Shown here: piece by piece, positions 36,889-45,126 of the stretch | Position numbering within the stretch: position 1 is the first letter of the stretch | How the letters are laid out: every line of letters begins with the position of its first letter | Translations under genes and position numbers: made by a program | Notes under the pieces: model-generated | Database searches by the model: none | The model's input: only the letters and a program-made list of their open reading frames with translations | What the model was told of the DNA's origin: nothing | Assembly (NCBI GenBank): GCA_036513415.1 | Contig: DATBZA010000032.1 | Coordinates: 14,184-78,183, forward strand | DNA length: 64,000 nt | Source of the DNA: 40CM-4-68-19 sp036513415 | GTDB lineage: Bacteria > Myxococcota > Myxococcia > Myxococcales > 40CM-4-68-19 | Direction: 5' to 3'

Positions 36889-37830
36889 ATGGGTCGCAAG
36901 GTGAAGAAGATCCGGCGTGCGCACCGGCGGCCCTCGCTGGCGATCCTCTCCCGCAAGAAGACGCTCTACTCGACGCGGCGGCTGATCGAGGCAGCGAAGG
37001 CGCGCAGCTTCCGCACCCGCGTGATCGACGTGCTGCGCTGCAACCTGGCGCTCGAATCCGGCAACCCGCGGCTCTATCACAAGGGCAAGGAAGTGCGCGG
37101 GATCGGCGTGGCGCTGCCGCGCATCGGCGCCTCGGTCACGGCTGTCGGGCTCTCGGTGGCTCGGCAGCTCGAAGCGATGGGAGTTCCGCTGATCAACTGC
37201 GCTTCTGCCATCGCCCGCAGCCGCGACAAGCTGGCAGCGCTCCAGCAGCTCGCGGCGGCGGGAGTGCGCATTCCTCGCACGGTGCTCGCCCGCGGCGGCG
37301 GGGAGGTCGCGGAGCTGGTCGCGCAGGTGGGCGGCCTGCCGGCGATCCTCAAGCTGATCCAGGGCACCCAGGGCGTGGGCGTGATGATCGCCCACAGCGT
37401 CGCCGAAGTGGAGAGCATCCTCGGCACGCTCTGGGACCTCGGCCAGGAGATCCTGCTCCAGGAGTTCGTCTCGGAGTCGCGGGGTCGCGACATCCGCGCG
37501 TTGGTCGTCGGCGATCGCGTGGTGGGCGCCATGCGGCGGGAGGCGCGCCGGGGCGAGTTCCGCAGCAACCTGCATCGCGGCGGCTTCGGGACGGCGGTAG
37601 AGCTTCCCGCCGATTACGCCGAGGCCGCCGTGCGCGCGGCCCGGGTGGTCGGTCTCGACGTCGCGGGAGTGGACCTGCTCGAGTCCAGCGAGGGCCCCAA
37701 GGTGGTGGAGCTGAACTCGAGCCCCGGTTTCGAGGGGCTGGAGCGGGCGACCGGGTTGGACATCGCTGGCGAGATCGTCGCGTTCGCGGCGCAGGTCGCG
37801 GAGGGTGCGCGCCGCGCGATGGCGTTGTAG
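36889..37830 (+). CDS. rimK: RimK-family ATP-grasp ligase
   Basis: 313 residues. A strongly basic N-terminus (MGRKVKKIRRAHRRP) precedes the RimK fold: LPRIGASVTAVGLSVARQLE, SRDKLAALQQLAAAGVRIPR, LIQGTQGVGV (ATP loop) and VVELNSSPGFEGLE (metal and substrate site). RimK adds glutamates to ribosomal protein S6 in E. coli; other relatives ligate different amino acids, so the target is unproven. It starts 1 nt after the histidine kinase gene, implying co-expression. The basic N-terminal extension is a possible RNA or ribosome contact (inference). Confidence 0.88.
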   Translation: MGRKVKKIRRAHRRPSLAILSRKKTLYSTRRLIEAAKARSFRTRVIDVLRCNLALESGNPRLYHKGKEVRGIGVALPRIGASVTAVGLSVARQLEAMGVPLINCASAIARSRDKLAALQQLAAAGVRIPRTVLARGGGEVAELVAQVGGLPAILKLIQGTQGVGVMIAHSVAEVESILGTLWDLGQEILLQEFVSESRGRDIRALVVGDRVVGAMRREARRGEFRSNLHRGGFGTAVELPADYAEAAVRAARVVGLDVAGVDLLESSEGPKVVELNSSPGFEGLERATGLDIAGEIVAFAAQVAEGARRAMAL

Positions 37831-37997
37831 CCGCGGCGGCGGGGCGCGAATCCACATCGGCGCATCCGTTGGCCGCTTCCCCTACATGTCGAGAATCGGC
37901 CGCCGATGCAGGCAAGCGAGCGAGCCCCTGACTCTCGCAGGTTTCGGCGTCAAAAACATTCTTGCTCCGCCCGCCGCCCTGGGGTCAGGATGGCTGC

Positions 37998-38705
37998 ATG
38001 GCGATCCGACCGGCGCAGGGCGCGGTCTTTCAGCGCCTGCACTCGGCCCACACCGACGTTCCGGCCGAGGTTGATTTGGTGCTGTACCACGACGTGCTCT
38101 GCACCTGGTGCTTCGTCGCGGACGCGCGCCTCGAGTACTTGCGCGACGAGTACGGACCGATGCTCCGCTGGAAGCTGAGGCCGTATCCGCTGCGTCCGGA
38201 CGACCAGATCCCGGACAAGAAGCAGCGCTCCGTGCTGGCGCGCCACTACCGGCGGCTCGCGCGCGAGCAGGAGGGGAAGGGCGTCAAGCCGGACCTGTGG
38301 ACGGGACAGGATCCACCGGCCAGCTCGGTCCCGCCGCTGGTGGCGCTCGAGGCCGCGCTCCCGCAGGGTGCCGACCTGCAGCGCGAGCTGCTGAAGGCCA
38401 TGCGACGAGCGGCATTCATGCAGGGCATCAACGTCGCCAGGCGCGACGTCCAGCTCGAGCTGGCGTCGCGAGTTGGACTCGACCTCGGCCGGTTCGTCGA
38501 GCAGCTCGACGACCCCCGGCTCGAGCAGGACGTGAACGACGCGGTCGAGGAGGCGGAGGCGCTCGGCATCAGGGGTGTTCCGGCCCTGGTGATCGGGGGC
38601 GAGTGGCTGATGCAGGGTTGCCGTGAGCTCGCGGAGTACCGGCAGGTGATCGACAAGTACCTGCGCGAGCGGGTCGCCTCGGCCCAACTGCGCGTGATGC
38701 ATTAG
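37998..38705 (+). CDS. DsbA-family (FrnE-like) thioredoxin-fold oxidoreductase
   Basis: 235 residues. The redox motif is Cys35-Thr-Trp-Cys38 in HDVLCTWCF, followed by the helical insertion typical of FrnE/2-hydroxychromene isomerase-like proteins, and GIRGVPALVIGGEWLMQG with the cis-Pro. There is no signal peptide, so it is probably cytosolic, in disulfide chemistry or glutathione-linked isomerisation. The ATG at 37998 follows CAGGA. The 167 nt before it hold no gene. Its TAG is followed directly by the tandem 50-bp repeat. Confidence 0.87.
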   Translation: MAIRPAQGAVFQRLHSAHTDVPAEVDLVLYHDVLCTWCFVADARLEYLRDEYGPMLRWKLRPYPLRPDDQIPDKKQRSVLARHYRRLAREQEGKGVKPDLWTGQDPPASSVPPLVALEAALPQGADLQRELLKAMRRAAFMQGINVARRDVQLELASRVGLDLGRFVEQLDDPRLEQDVNDAVEEAEALGIRGVPALVIGGEWLMQGCRELAEYRQVIDKYLRERVASAQLRVMH

Positions 38706-38820
38706 CCCCGGCCGCCGCAGGCGGCTCAGGGGCTACGCCTTAGCGCGAGCCAACTCCCCGGCCGCCGCAGGCGGCTCAGGGGCTACGCCTTAGCGCGAGC
38801 CAACTCCCCGGCCGCCGCCC
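38706..38820. repeat. Short intergenic repeat, copy 3 (exact 50-bp tandem)
   Basis: Two identical 50-bp units (38711-38760 and 38761-38810) are followed by the first 8 bases of a third. Each unit contains the hairpin GCCGCC-GCA-GGCGGC and the shared blocks CTCAGGGGCTACGC and TTAGCGCGAGCCAACTCCC. It begins 5 nt after the FrnE stop. Exact identity suggests a recent tandem duplication. Between 38821 and 38883 lies a short leader of the next gene. Confidence 0.85.
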
Positions 38821-38883
38821 GCGTATGGTGTCCCCCTTTCGGACTCGGCGTACCGCGTCGACTTCGACTATGCTCGCGGCGCC

Positions 38884-41040
38884 ATGGCACCCGTCCTTGC
38901 CTCGCTGATCATCCTCGCCGGGCTCGCCGTCTTCGCCTGGATCCTGTCCTACCGCGTCCGGCCGCTCTTCTTCGGGCGCAGGGACGTGCGCTGGGACGAT
39001 CCGGCGACGCGCACCGAGAAGCTGCTGCTCTACGGAATCGGCCAGGGGCGGATGCCGACCAAGCCCGACCGGCCGGCGGGCATCGCGCACATCTGGATCT
39101 TCCTCGCCTTCATCGTTGCCCAGCTGGGGACGCTCACTTCATTCGGGCTCGCCTACGACCCGGGCTTCCACCTGCCGCTCCTCGCTCACGAAGCCCGCGC
39201 AGGGCAGCTCTACCTCTGGGTCAAGGACGTCATCGACCTGCTCGGCACCGCCGGGTGCGCGGTGTTCCTCTATTACCGGCTGGTGCAGAAGAAGGAGCGG
39301 TTGACGCTCTCCTGGGAGGGCGTGTTCATCCTCTGCATGATCCTCGGCGTCCTCTGGACGGACGTCCTCATCGATGCCGCGCTGCTGGCGAAGAGCGCGG
39401 GCGAGGTGCCCTGGTACCTGCCGGTCTCCGGCAAGGTCGCGACCTGGTTCCTCTACGGGATGTCGCCGCAGGCGGCCACCAACACGATGACGGCGGGAGT
39501 GCTGCTGCACATCGCCATCGTGATGTCGTTCCTCAACTTCCTGCCCCTGGGAAAGCACTTCCACATCATCACCGGGCTCCCGACCGTGTTCTTCCAGCGG
39601 CTGACGCCCATGGGCCAGCTCTCCAAGCTCGACCTGGAGAACAGCGAGAAGTTCGGGGTCGCGAAGCTGGCCGACCTGTCGTGGAAGGAGATCCTCGACA
39701 CCTACTCTTGCACTGAGTGCGGCCGCTGCCAGACCTACTGCCCGACGTACGACACCGGCAAGCCGCTCACGCACAAGGAGATGAACCGCGCCATCCGCCA
39801 CCACGCGCAGGAGATGGCGGAAAAAATGCCGCTGCCGCTCGCACAGCTCGCGCGGCGCCTCAACCGGATCCGCCCGGTGACCGGCGGCGGACATTCGGAC
39901 GGGCAGGAAGGCCATGGCGGGCACGCGGGGAGCGATCCGGCCACCGGCTCCGCGGGGGCCTTCGCGCAGAGCTCGCTACAGCTTCCCGCCGAGCTGATCG
40001 AGCAGATGCCTCCTCTGGTGGGCAACGAGGGCGGCGTCATTCCCGACGAGACCGTCTGGGCATGCACGACCTGCGGCTGGTGCGAGCAGGCCTGCCCGGT
40101 CTTCATCGAGCACCTCCCGCGGATCGTCGACATGCGCCGCAATCTCGTCCTGATGGAGAGCCGATTCCCCGAGGAAGCCGCGCGCGTCTTCAAGGGAATG
40201 GAGACGCAGGGCAATCCCTGGGGCATGGGCAGCAACCGGCGCGCGGAGTGGTGCGCGGATCTGGAAATCCCCGTCGCCGGCTCCCTGGATCCGGCGACCC
40301 TGAAGGACATGGAGTACCTCTTCTTCGTCGGCTGCGCGGGCAGCTTCGACGACCGGCAGAAGCGGGTCTCTCGCGCGCTGGTGAAGATCCTCAGGGCCGC
40401 GAAGGTGAGGTTCTGCATCCTGGGGGAGGAGGAGACTTGCAATGGCGATTCCGCCCGCCGGCTCGGGAACGAGTACCTCTTCCAAGCGCTCGCGCAGCAG
40501 AACGTCGAGACGCTGAACCGATACCCGGTCAAGAAGATCATCACCCAGTGCCCGCACTGCTTCAACACGCTCGGGCAGGAGTACCCGCAGTTCAACGGGC
40601 ATTTCCGGGTCCTGCACCACGCCGAGGTGATCGCGCAGCTGGTGGCGGACGGACGGTTGCGGCCGGGGGAGGCGCAGCTGAGCGAGCCCGTCACGTACCA
40701 CGACAGCTGCTACCTCGCGCGCCACAACGGGATCAGCGAGGCCCCGCGCCAGGCGCTGGTATCCCTGGGCATCCAAGTGCGCGAAATGGAGCGCAACCGC
40801 ACCGAGACGTTTTGCTGCGGAGCCGGTGGAGGACGTATGTGGCTGGAGGAGACGCTCGGCCAGCGCATCAACCAGAACCGCGTGAACGAAGCGGCCAGGA
40901 CCCTCGGCGGCAAGGGAACGGTCGCCACCAGCTGCCCGTTCTGCCTGACCATGATCAAGGACGGGATCGGGGAGACGGGCCGGAGCGAGCAGATGGACGC
41001 GAAGGACATCGCCGAGCTCGTGGCCCAGGCCCTCCCTTGA
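38884..41040 (+). CDS. Membrane-bound Fe-S oxidoreductase, EMO/HdrD-like (NarI-type b domain plus CCG domains)
   Basis: 718 residues. The N-terminal 250 residues hold five or six membrane segments with His residues suited to haem b (NarI-like). Two 4Fe-4S motifs follow, CTECGRCQTYCP (about 276-287) and CTTCGWCEQACP (about 393-404), then two cysteine-rich CCG domains (CPHCFN; HDSCYLARHNG and CCGAGGGRMW). This matches EtfAB:menaquinone oxidoreductases (DUF224/EMO) that pass electrons from acyl-CoA dehydrogenases to the quinone pool. No ETF genes are adjacent, so the electron donor is inferred only. The TGA overlaps the next gene's TTG (TTGA). Confidence 0.88.
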   Translation: MAPVLASLIILAGLAVFAWILSYRVRPLFFGRRDVRWDDPATRTEKLLLYGIGQGRMPTKPDRPAGIAHIWIFLAFIVAQLGTLTSFGLAYDPGFHLPLLAHEARAGQLYLWVKDVIDLLGTAGCAVFLYYRLVQKKERLTLSWEGVFILCMILGVLWTDVLIDAALLAKSAGEVPWYLPVSGKVATWFLYGMSPQAATNTMTAGVLLHIAIVMSFLNFLPLGKHFHIITGLPTVFFQRLTPMGQLSKLDLENSEKFGVAKLADLSWKEILDTYSCTECGRCQTYCPTYDTGKPLTHKEMNRAIRHHAQEMAEKMPLPLAQLARRLNRIRPVTGGGHSDGQEGHGGHAGSDPATGSAGAFAQSSLQLPAELIEQMPPLVGNEGGVIPDETVWACTTCGWCEQACPVFIEHLPRIVDMRRNLVLMESRFPEEAARVFKGMETQGNPWGMGSNRRAEWCADLEIPVAGSLDPATLKDMEYLFFVGCAGSFDDRQKRVSRALVKILRAAKVRFCILGEEETCNGDSARRLGNEYLFQALAQQNVETLNRYPVKKIITQCPHCFNTLGQEYPQFNGHFRVLHHAEVIAQLVADGRLRPGEAQLSEPVTYHDSCYLARHNGISEAPRQALVSLGIQVREMERNRTETFCCGAGGGRMWLEETLGQRINQNRVNEAARTLGGKGTVATSCPFCLTMIKDGIGETGRSEQMDAKDIAELVAQALP

Positions 41041-41900
41041 GCGGCCTGGTCACAGTCCGGCCCTTCGAGATGGCCGACCTCGACGCCGCCGCGCGCTTCT
41101 GCGACGCGGCGCGCGCTCTCGACCCTGCGGTGGAGGCGTTTGGCGAGCGCCTGGAGTCGATAGCGAGAGGTCCCCGGGCCGTCCTCGACCTCTGGCGCGT
41201 CGCCGCGGGCGAGGACGGCGGGCTGTACGGCGTTGCGTTCGCGGCCGTGCGCGAATCGGCGCGCGCACCCGTCTACGATTTCTACGCCGCTGTGCATCCT
41301 TCGGTCCGGCGCCAGGGCCTGGCGCGCGCGCTCAGCGAGCCAGCGGTCGGAAACGGCGCGACGCTCCGGGCCCGGGTCCGCGACGACGCGAGCGCCGGTC
41401 GAGCATTCCTCCGGGCGATGGGGTTCTCCGAGACCGGGGCGCAGCTCGTGCTGCAATGGAGCGGGGCCCGGATCGATGCGCGCCGGGTCCCCGCGCTGCG
41501 CATCCGGCATGCCACGCGCCGGGACGAGCAGGTGCTCACTTCGCTCTCGGAGCAAGTCTGGGAAGGGACTCCGGATGCCTTCCTCTCGCGACCGGACGAG
41601 ATCGTCCAGCTCTTTTCGGAGGAGGGCCGCAGCGTGCTGGTGGCGCAATCCGAAGGACGGCCGATTGCGTACCTCTCCGGCGTGGAGCTCGGGCGCACGC
41701 TGGGCATCGAGGAGGTGGGCGTCCTGCCGCAGTTCCGGCGAATGGGCGTGGCGCGCTTGCTGCTCGCGCACGCGCTCCAGAAGAGAGAGGGCGCGGTGAT
41801 CACCGTCGGGGAGTCGAACATGCCCGCCCGCGCGCTGTACCGCTCGCTCGGCTTCCGCCAGTCCACGCGGCGCCTGCTGATGGAGCTGAGGCATGGATGA
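41037..41900 (+). CDS. Two-domain GNAT acetyltransferase
   Basis: 287 residues from TTG 41037, which overlaps the previous stop. Two GNAT folds are visible: residues 1-135 (YAAVHPSVRRQGLARAL) and 155-287, with the stronger acetyl-CoA loop VGVLPQFRRMGVARLLLAHA and ESNMPARALYRSLGF. The layout resembles MshD-like tandem GNATs; the acceptor substrate is unknown. No good Shine-Dalgarno is seen, so translational coupling to the upstream gene is likely. Confidence 0.82.
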   Translation: MSGLVTVRPFEMADLDAAARFCDAARALDPAVEAFGERLESIARGPRAVLDLWRVAAGEDGGLYGVAFAAVRESARAPVYDFYAAVHPSVRRQGLARALSEPAVGNGATLRARVRDDASAGRAFLRAMGFSETGAQLVLQWSGARIDARRVPALRIRHATRRDEQVLTSLSEQVWEGTPDAFLSRPDEIVQLFSEEGRSVLVAQSEGRPIAYLSGVELGRTLGIEEVGVLPQFRRMGVARLLLAHALQKREGAVITVGESNMPARALYRSLGFRQSTRRLLMELRHG

Positions 41901-41920
41901 GCGACGGCGCGAAGAGCCTT

Positions 41921-43213
41921 TCAGGAGGCGCGCGTCGCGGTCGGCGGCGCCGACTTGGAGCGGGCCACGCGGACCAGTCGCACGCGGCGGTCGTCGCGCT
42001 GCACCACCGTCAGCTCCAGGCCGCCGATGTAGAAGCGATCGCCCATCTGGGGGATCGCCCCCGCCGCGGAATTGAGCAGGCCTCCCAGGGTCTCGAAGTC
42101 GCCCTGGTTCGGCAGCTTCGCCCCGAGCGACTCGTTGAGGTCGTCGACGCGGACTTCCGCGCGGACCAGCGCAGTTCCGTCCGGGCCGAACTGCGGCGCC
42201 GGCCCCTCCTTGTCATGCTCGTCGTGGATCTCGCCCACGATCTCCTCGAGGATGTCCTCGAGCGTGACGATCCCGGAGAACCCGCCGTACTCGTCCACCA
42301 CCATCGCGAGCAGGGACCGCTTGTGCTGCATCTCGCGCAGGAGCTCGCCCACCGGCTTGGTCCAGGGGACGAACAGGGCCGGCCGCACGATGTCCTGGAG
42401 GACGATCAGCTCCGGATGCGCCATCAGCGGAATCACGTCCTTCGCGTGCAGCACCCCTTTGATGTGGTCGAGGTCGCCGTCGTAGACCGGCATGCGCGTG
42501 TGACCTTCCTCGGCGAGGAGGTCGATGACTTCCTGGGGCTTCGCGTCGAGGGGCACGCCGACCACGCGCGTCCGCGGGACCATGATCTCCTTCGCCGTCC
42601 GCTCCGCGAACGAAAAGAGCCCGTGCACCAGCTCCGGGGAAGGGGCCCCTGCGCCGCCCCCGCGCGCCTCCTCGCTGAGCATCTTCTCGATCTCTTGCAG
42701 CGGCAGGCGCGGCGGCGTGTAGCGGGCGGTGGCGCCACGACGCAGGAGGAGCGCATCGAAGATCCTCAGGAGCAAGCGCACCGGGCCCCGCAGCATCATG
42801 CAGACCAGGTAGGTCGATCCGGCCAGCGCCAATGCCCAGCCGAGCGGACGGGCCAGGGCGAGCGAGCGCGGAGCGAGGTCGATCACCAGCGCCACGACGC
42901 CCGCGAGCAAGCCGGCCAGCAGCTGGAGCGTGCTTCGCGAGCTCGAATGCACGCCCGCGCGCAAAAGGATGTCGCCGGCCACGATCGCGCAGGCCACGGC
43001 GGCGAACGCCAATAGCGCGGAGGAAGCGCCGCGCAACGCAGCCGCGGTGGTCTCCGGCTCCTGCTTCAGCTTCAACAGCCAGCGCACGCGATGCGGGTGG
43101 TCCCGCTCGAGAGCGCGAAGCTCGTCCTCGCCGACAGCGAGCAAGGCCGTATCGGCCGCCTGCAGCAAGGCGCGGCCTGCGAGGGCGGCGCCCGCCGCCA
43201 GGAGCTCCAGCAT
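41921..43213 (-). CDS. CorC/HlyC-family membrane protein with CBS pair (CNNM-like)
   Basis: 430 residues. An N-terminal membrane domain of the DUF21 type (about 1-160) is followed by a linker, two CBS domains (about 190-310) with KEIMVPRTRVVGVPLDA, EEGHTRMPVYDGDLDHIKG and VDEYGGFSGIVTLEDILEEI, and a C-terminal CorC_HlyC domain (350-420). Such proteins act in magnesium or cobalt homeostasis; transport direction is not established here. The ATG at 43213 begins directly with the hydrophobic segment. It is convergent with the GNAT gene. Confidence 0.88.
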   Translation of the reverse strand: MLELLAAGAALAGRALLQAADTALLAVGEDELRALERDHPHRVRWLLKLKQEPETTAAALRGASSALLAFAAVACAIVAGDILLRAGVHSSSRSTLQLLAGLLAGVVALVIDLAPRSLALARPLGWALALAGSTYLVCMMLRGPVRLLLRIFDALLLRRGATARYTPPRLPLQEIEKMLSEEARGGGAGAPSPELVHGLFSFAERTAKEIMVPRTRVVGVPLDAKPQEVIDLLAEEGHTRMPVYDGDLDHIKGVLHAKDVIPLMAHPELIVLQDIVRPALFVPWTKPVGELLREMQHKRSLLAMVVDEYGGFSGIVTLEDILEEIVGEIHDEHDKEGPAPQFGPDGTALVRAEVRVDDLNESLGAKLPNQGDFETLGGLLNSAAGAIPQMGDRFYIGGLELTVVQRDDRRVRLVRVARSKSAPPTATRAS

Positions 43214-43318
43214 TGCCGCAGAGCGTAGTCGGCCCGGTGCGCGCCGCCAACGGCTGTTTTTTTCCAGCAGTCCTGCAGATGCCATTGCGACTGTGGTTGC
43301 ACCCGGCTAAGAGGCGGC

Positions 43319-43471
43319 ATGCGCACGCTCGTCCTCCTGCTCCTGGCTGCCTGCGGGGAGAGCGCCAGCGCGCCGATCGCGGTCCAGCGGGGCATGGCCA
43401 GCGACATCGGGCGAGTGACCCCCAGCTGCAGGCGGAGTAGGGCGCTTGAAACGGCGGCCCCACGGCATTAG
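43319..43471 (+). CDS. Very small lipoprotein (50 residues), unknown function
   Basis: ATG 43319 follows TAAGAGGCGGC. The product starts MRTLVLLLLAACGES with lipobox LLAAC (lipidated Cys12), then a short polar tail with Arg clusters. It ends 27 nt before purS. The good Shine-Dalgarno and lipobox support translation. The tail has no recognisable domain; it could be an entericidin-like envelope peptide or a decayed gene. Confidence 0.55.
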   Translation: MRTLVLLLLAACGESASAPIAVQRGMASDIGRVTPSCRRSRALETAAPRH

Positions 43472-43498
43472 GGTGCGCGCCTTCGGAGGCCCAACAGC

Positions 43499-43741
43499 AT
43501 GAAAGCGCGCGTCGTCGTCACGCTCAAGAAGTCGGTGCTCGACCCGCAGGGCCAGGCCGTGACCCGCGCCCTCGGTTCGCTGGGCTTCAGCGAGGTCAAG
43601 GACGTCCGCCTCGGCAAGATCATCGAGTTGGACCTCGAGGCCAAGGACCCGGCGGAAGCGAAGAAGCGGGTCCAGGACATGTGCGAGAAGCTCCTCGCCA
43701 ACACGGTCATCGAAGAGTATCGGGTGGAGGAGATCCGCTGA
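43499..43741 (+). CDS. purS: FGAM synthase subunit PurS
   Basis: 80 residues, the full PurS fold, beginning MKARVVVTLKKSVLDPQGQA followed by VTRALGSLGFSEVKDVRLGK. It bridges PurL and PurQ in the FGAM synthase complex and has no catalytic residues. ATG behind CGGAGG. The TGA overlaps the purQ ATG by one base (TGATG). Confidence 0.95.
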   Translation: MKARVVVTLKKSVLDPQGQAVTRALGSLGFSEVKDVRLGKIIELDLEAKDPAEAKKRVQDMCEKLLANTVIEEYRVEEIR

Positions 43742-44433
43742 TGCTGTTCGCGGTGGTCGTCTTTCCCGGCAGCAACTGCGACCACGACGTCTACCACGTG
43801 GCCAAGCACGTCCTGGGCTGCGCGGCCCGCTATGTCTGGCACAAGGATCGCGACTTGCGGGGCGCGGACGTGGTGGTGCTGCCCGGCGGCTTCTCCTACG
43901 GCGACTACCTGCGCACCGGCGCGATCGCGCGCTTCTCGCCCATCATGGAGGAGATCCGCAAGTTCGCCCACCGCGGCGGGCACGTGATCGGCATCTGCAA
44001 CGGCTTCCAGATCCTGTTGGAGGCGGGGATGCTGCCCGGCGCGATGCGCCGGAACGACTCGCTCAAGTACGTCTGCCGCGACGTGCACCTCAAGGTCGAG
44101 AATGCGATGACGCCCTGGACGCGGAAGTACGCCAAGGGCGACGTGATCCGGATTCCCGTCGGCCACGGCGACGGGAACTACTACATCGACCCCGAGGGCT
44201 TGCGCCGGCTGGAAAGCGAAGGTCAGGTCGCGTTCCGGTACGTCGACCCGGCGGGCATCCGCGGGGTCTCGGGCATGAACCCGAACGGCTCCCTCGGCGA
44301 CGTCGCGGGCATCACCAACGCGCGCGGAAACGTGCTCGGCATGATGCCCCACCCCGAGCGCCTCGCGGAAGGGGTGCTGGGGGGCGAGGACGGGCGCCGC
44401 CTCTTCGAAAGCATCGTCGAAGCCGTCGGCTGA
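43741..44433 (+). CDS. purQ: FGAM synthase glutaminase subunit PurQ
   Basis: 230 residues, class I glutamine amidotransferase. The nucleophile is Cys86 in GICNGFQIL, and the His-Glu pair lies in MMPHPERLAEG. It begins with VVVFPGSNCDHD as in other PurQ. It releases ammonia for PurL. It is coupled to purS through the TGATG overlap. After its stop there is no gene, only a palindromic element, before the convergent gene at 44650. Confidence 0.95.
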   Translation: MLFAVVVFPGSNCDHDVYHVAKHVLGCAARYVWHKDRDLRGADVVVLPGGFSYGDYLRTGAIARFSPIMEEIRKFAHRGGHVIGICNGFQILLEAGMLPGAMRRNDSLKYVCRDVHLKVENAMTPWTRKYAKGDVIRIPVGHGDGNYYIDPEGLRRLESEGQVAFRYVDPAGIRGVSGMNPNGSLGDVAGITNARGNVLGMMPHPERLAEGVLGGEDGRRLFESIVEAVG

Positions 44434-44457
44434 CGATTCACTCGACGGACCTGCAGA

Positions 44458-44626
44458 TCAAACGCCGAGCACGCCGAGCACGCCGAGGTGGAAACGTCGT
44501 CTCAAGAAGTCATTTTTTTGGGTTGGTCTCTGCCAACCCCCGACCGTTCGGAGCAACTCCGAGCGCCGCAGCTGGCGAGACGATCACCCCCCAAACCTCG
44601 GCGTGCTCGGCGTGCTCGGCGTTTGA
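44458..44626 (+). repeat. Palindromic intergenic element, copy B
   Basis: Perfect 32-nt terminal inverted repeats lie at 44458-44489 and 44595-44626 (TCAAACGCCGAGCA at one end, GCGTTTGA at the other). Each arm holds three 9-nt units of CGCCGAGCA type. The core carries GGAAACGTCGTCTC, CATTTTTTTGGGTTGG, an inner hairpin TCGGAG-CAA-CTCCGA, and GATCACCCCCC. It lies between the convergent purQ and 44650 genes, so it is downstream of both. Confidence 0.9.
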
Positions 44627-44649
44627 AATGAAGCAGCGGTTTTCTTTTC

Positions 44650-45117
44650 CTAGCTTCGGCGGCTGCGCTTGGCGTGGACGCGGGGGGTGGTCCACTCCTT
44701 GCGCTCGTGGGGCTTTTTGGCGCCTTCGGGGAGCGCGTTGAGCGCGCGACGCAGGCGCCCGTGGGCCATGACCACGTCGGGAGCGCTCTGGAGGAGAGGC
44801 GCGTACTTGTCCCAGAACGGCGACCCGCCCGCCTGCGTGAGCCGATTGATCTCCTGACGCACTCCGGCCACGGTTCCGGGCGGCAGGAGCTCCTGCGTCA
44901 GAAGTGAATCGAGGTCGACGATCAGCTCGCTCATCGGGTGGAGCCAGGCGAAATAGGGGTCCTCTGTGAGCAGCCGCAGCATCTGTCCTGGCCCGCCCGC
45001 CGGCCCCCGGTCGCGCTCGTACGTCTTCCGGACGGCCTGGACCAGTGCGCGATGGACTTCGCGCAGCGCCGCAGCCGCCTCCAGCAACCCAGGCTTGTGC
45101 GTACCTTCCCCGGTCAT
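44650..45117 (-). CDS. Conserved uncharacterised protein, all-helical
   Basis: 155 residues with no signal or membrane segment. It is largely helical, with the block AALREVHRALVQAVRKTYER and a central LLTEDPYFAWLHPMSELIVD, then a basic C-terminal tail (KPHERKEWTTPRVHAKRSRR). Proteins with this FAWLHPMSELIVDLD pattern occur in other proteobacteria without known function, to my recollection. ATG at 45117. It is followed on the same strand by element B and preceded by the metallophosphoesterase gene 9 nt upstream. Confidence 0.75.
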   Translation of the reverse strand: MTGEGTHKPGLLEAAAALREVHRALVQAVRKTYERDRGPAGGPGQMLRLLTEDPYFAWLHPMSELIVDLDSLLTQELLPPGTVAGVRQEINRLTQAGGSPFWDKYAPLLQSAPDVVMAHGRLRRALNALPEGAKKPHERKEWTTPRVHAKRSRRS

Positions 45118-45126
45118 GCCCCTAGT

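Noticed and set aside
38711..38818. CRISPR-like array
   Set aside because: The 50-bp units are directly adjacent with no spacers, only two and a fraction units exist, and there are no cas genes nearby.
44458..44489. Element arms as a small CRISPR or simple satellite
   Set aside because: The 9-nt units occur only three times per arm and are mirrored in the other arm, so they belong to an inverted repeat and not to an array.
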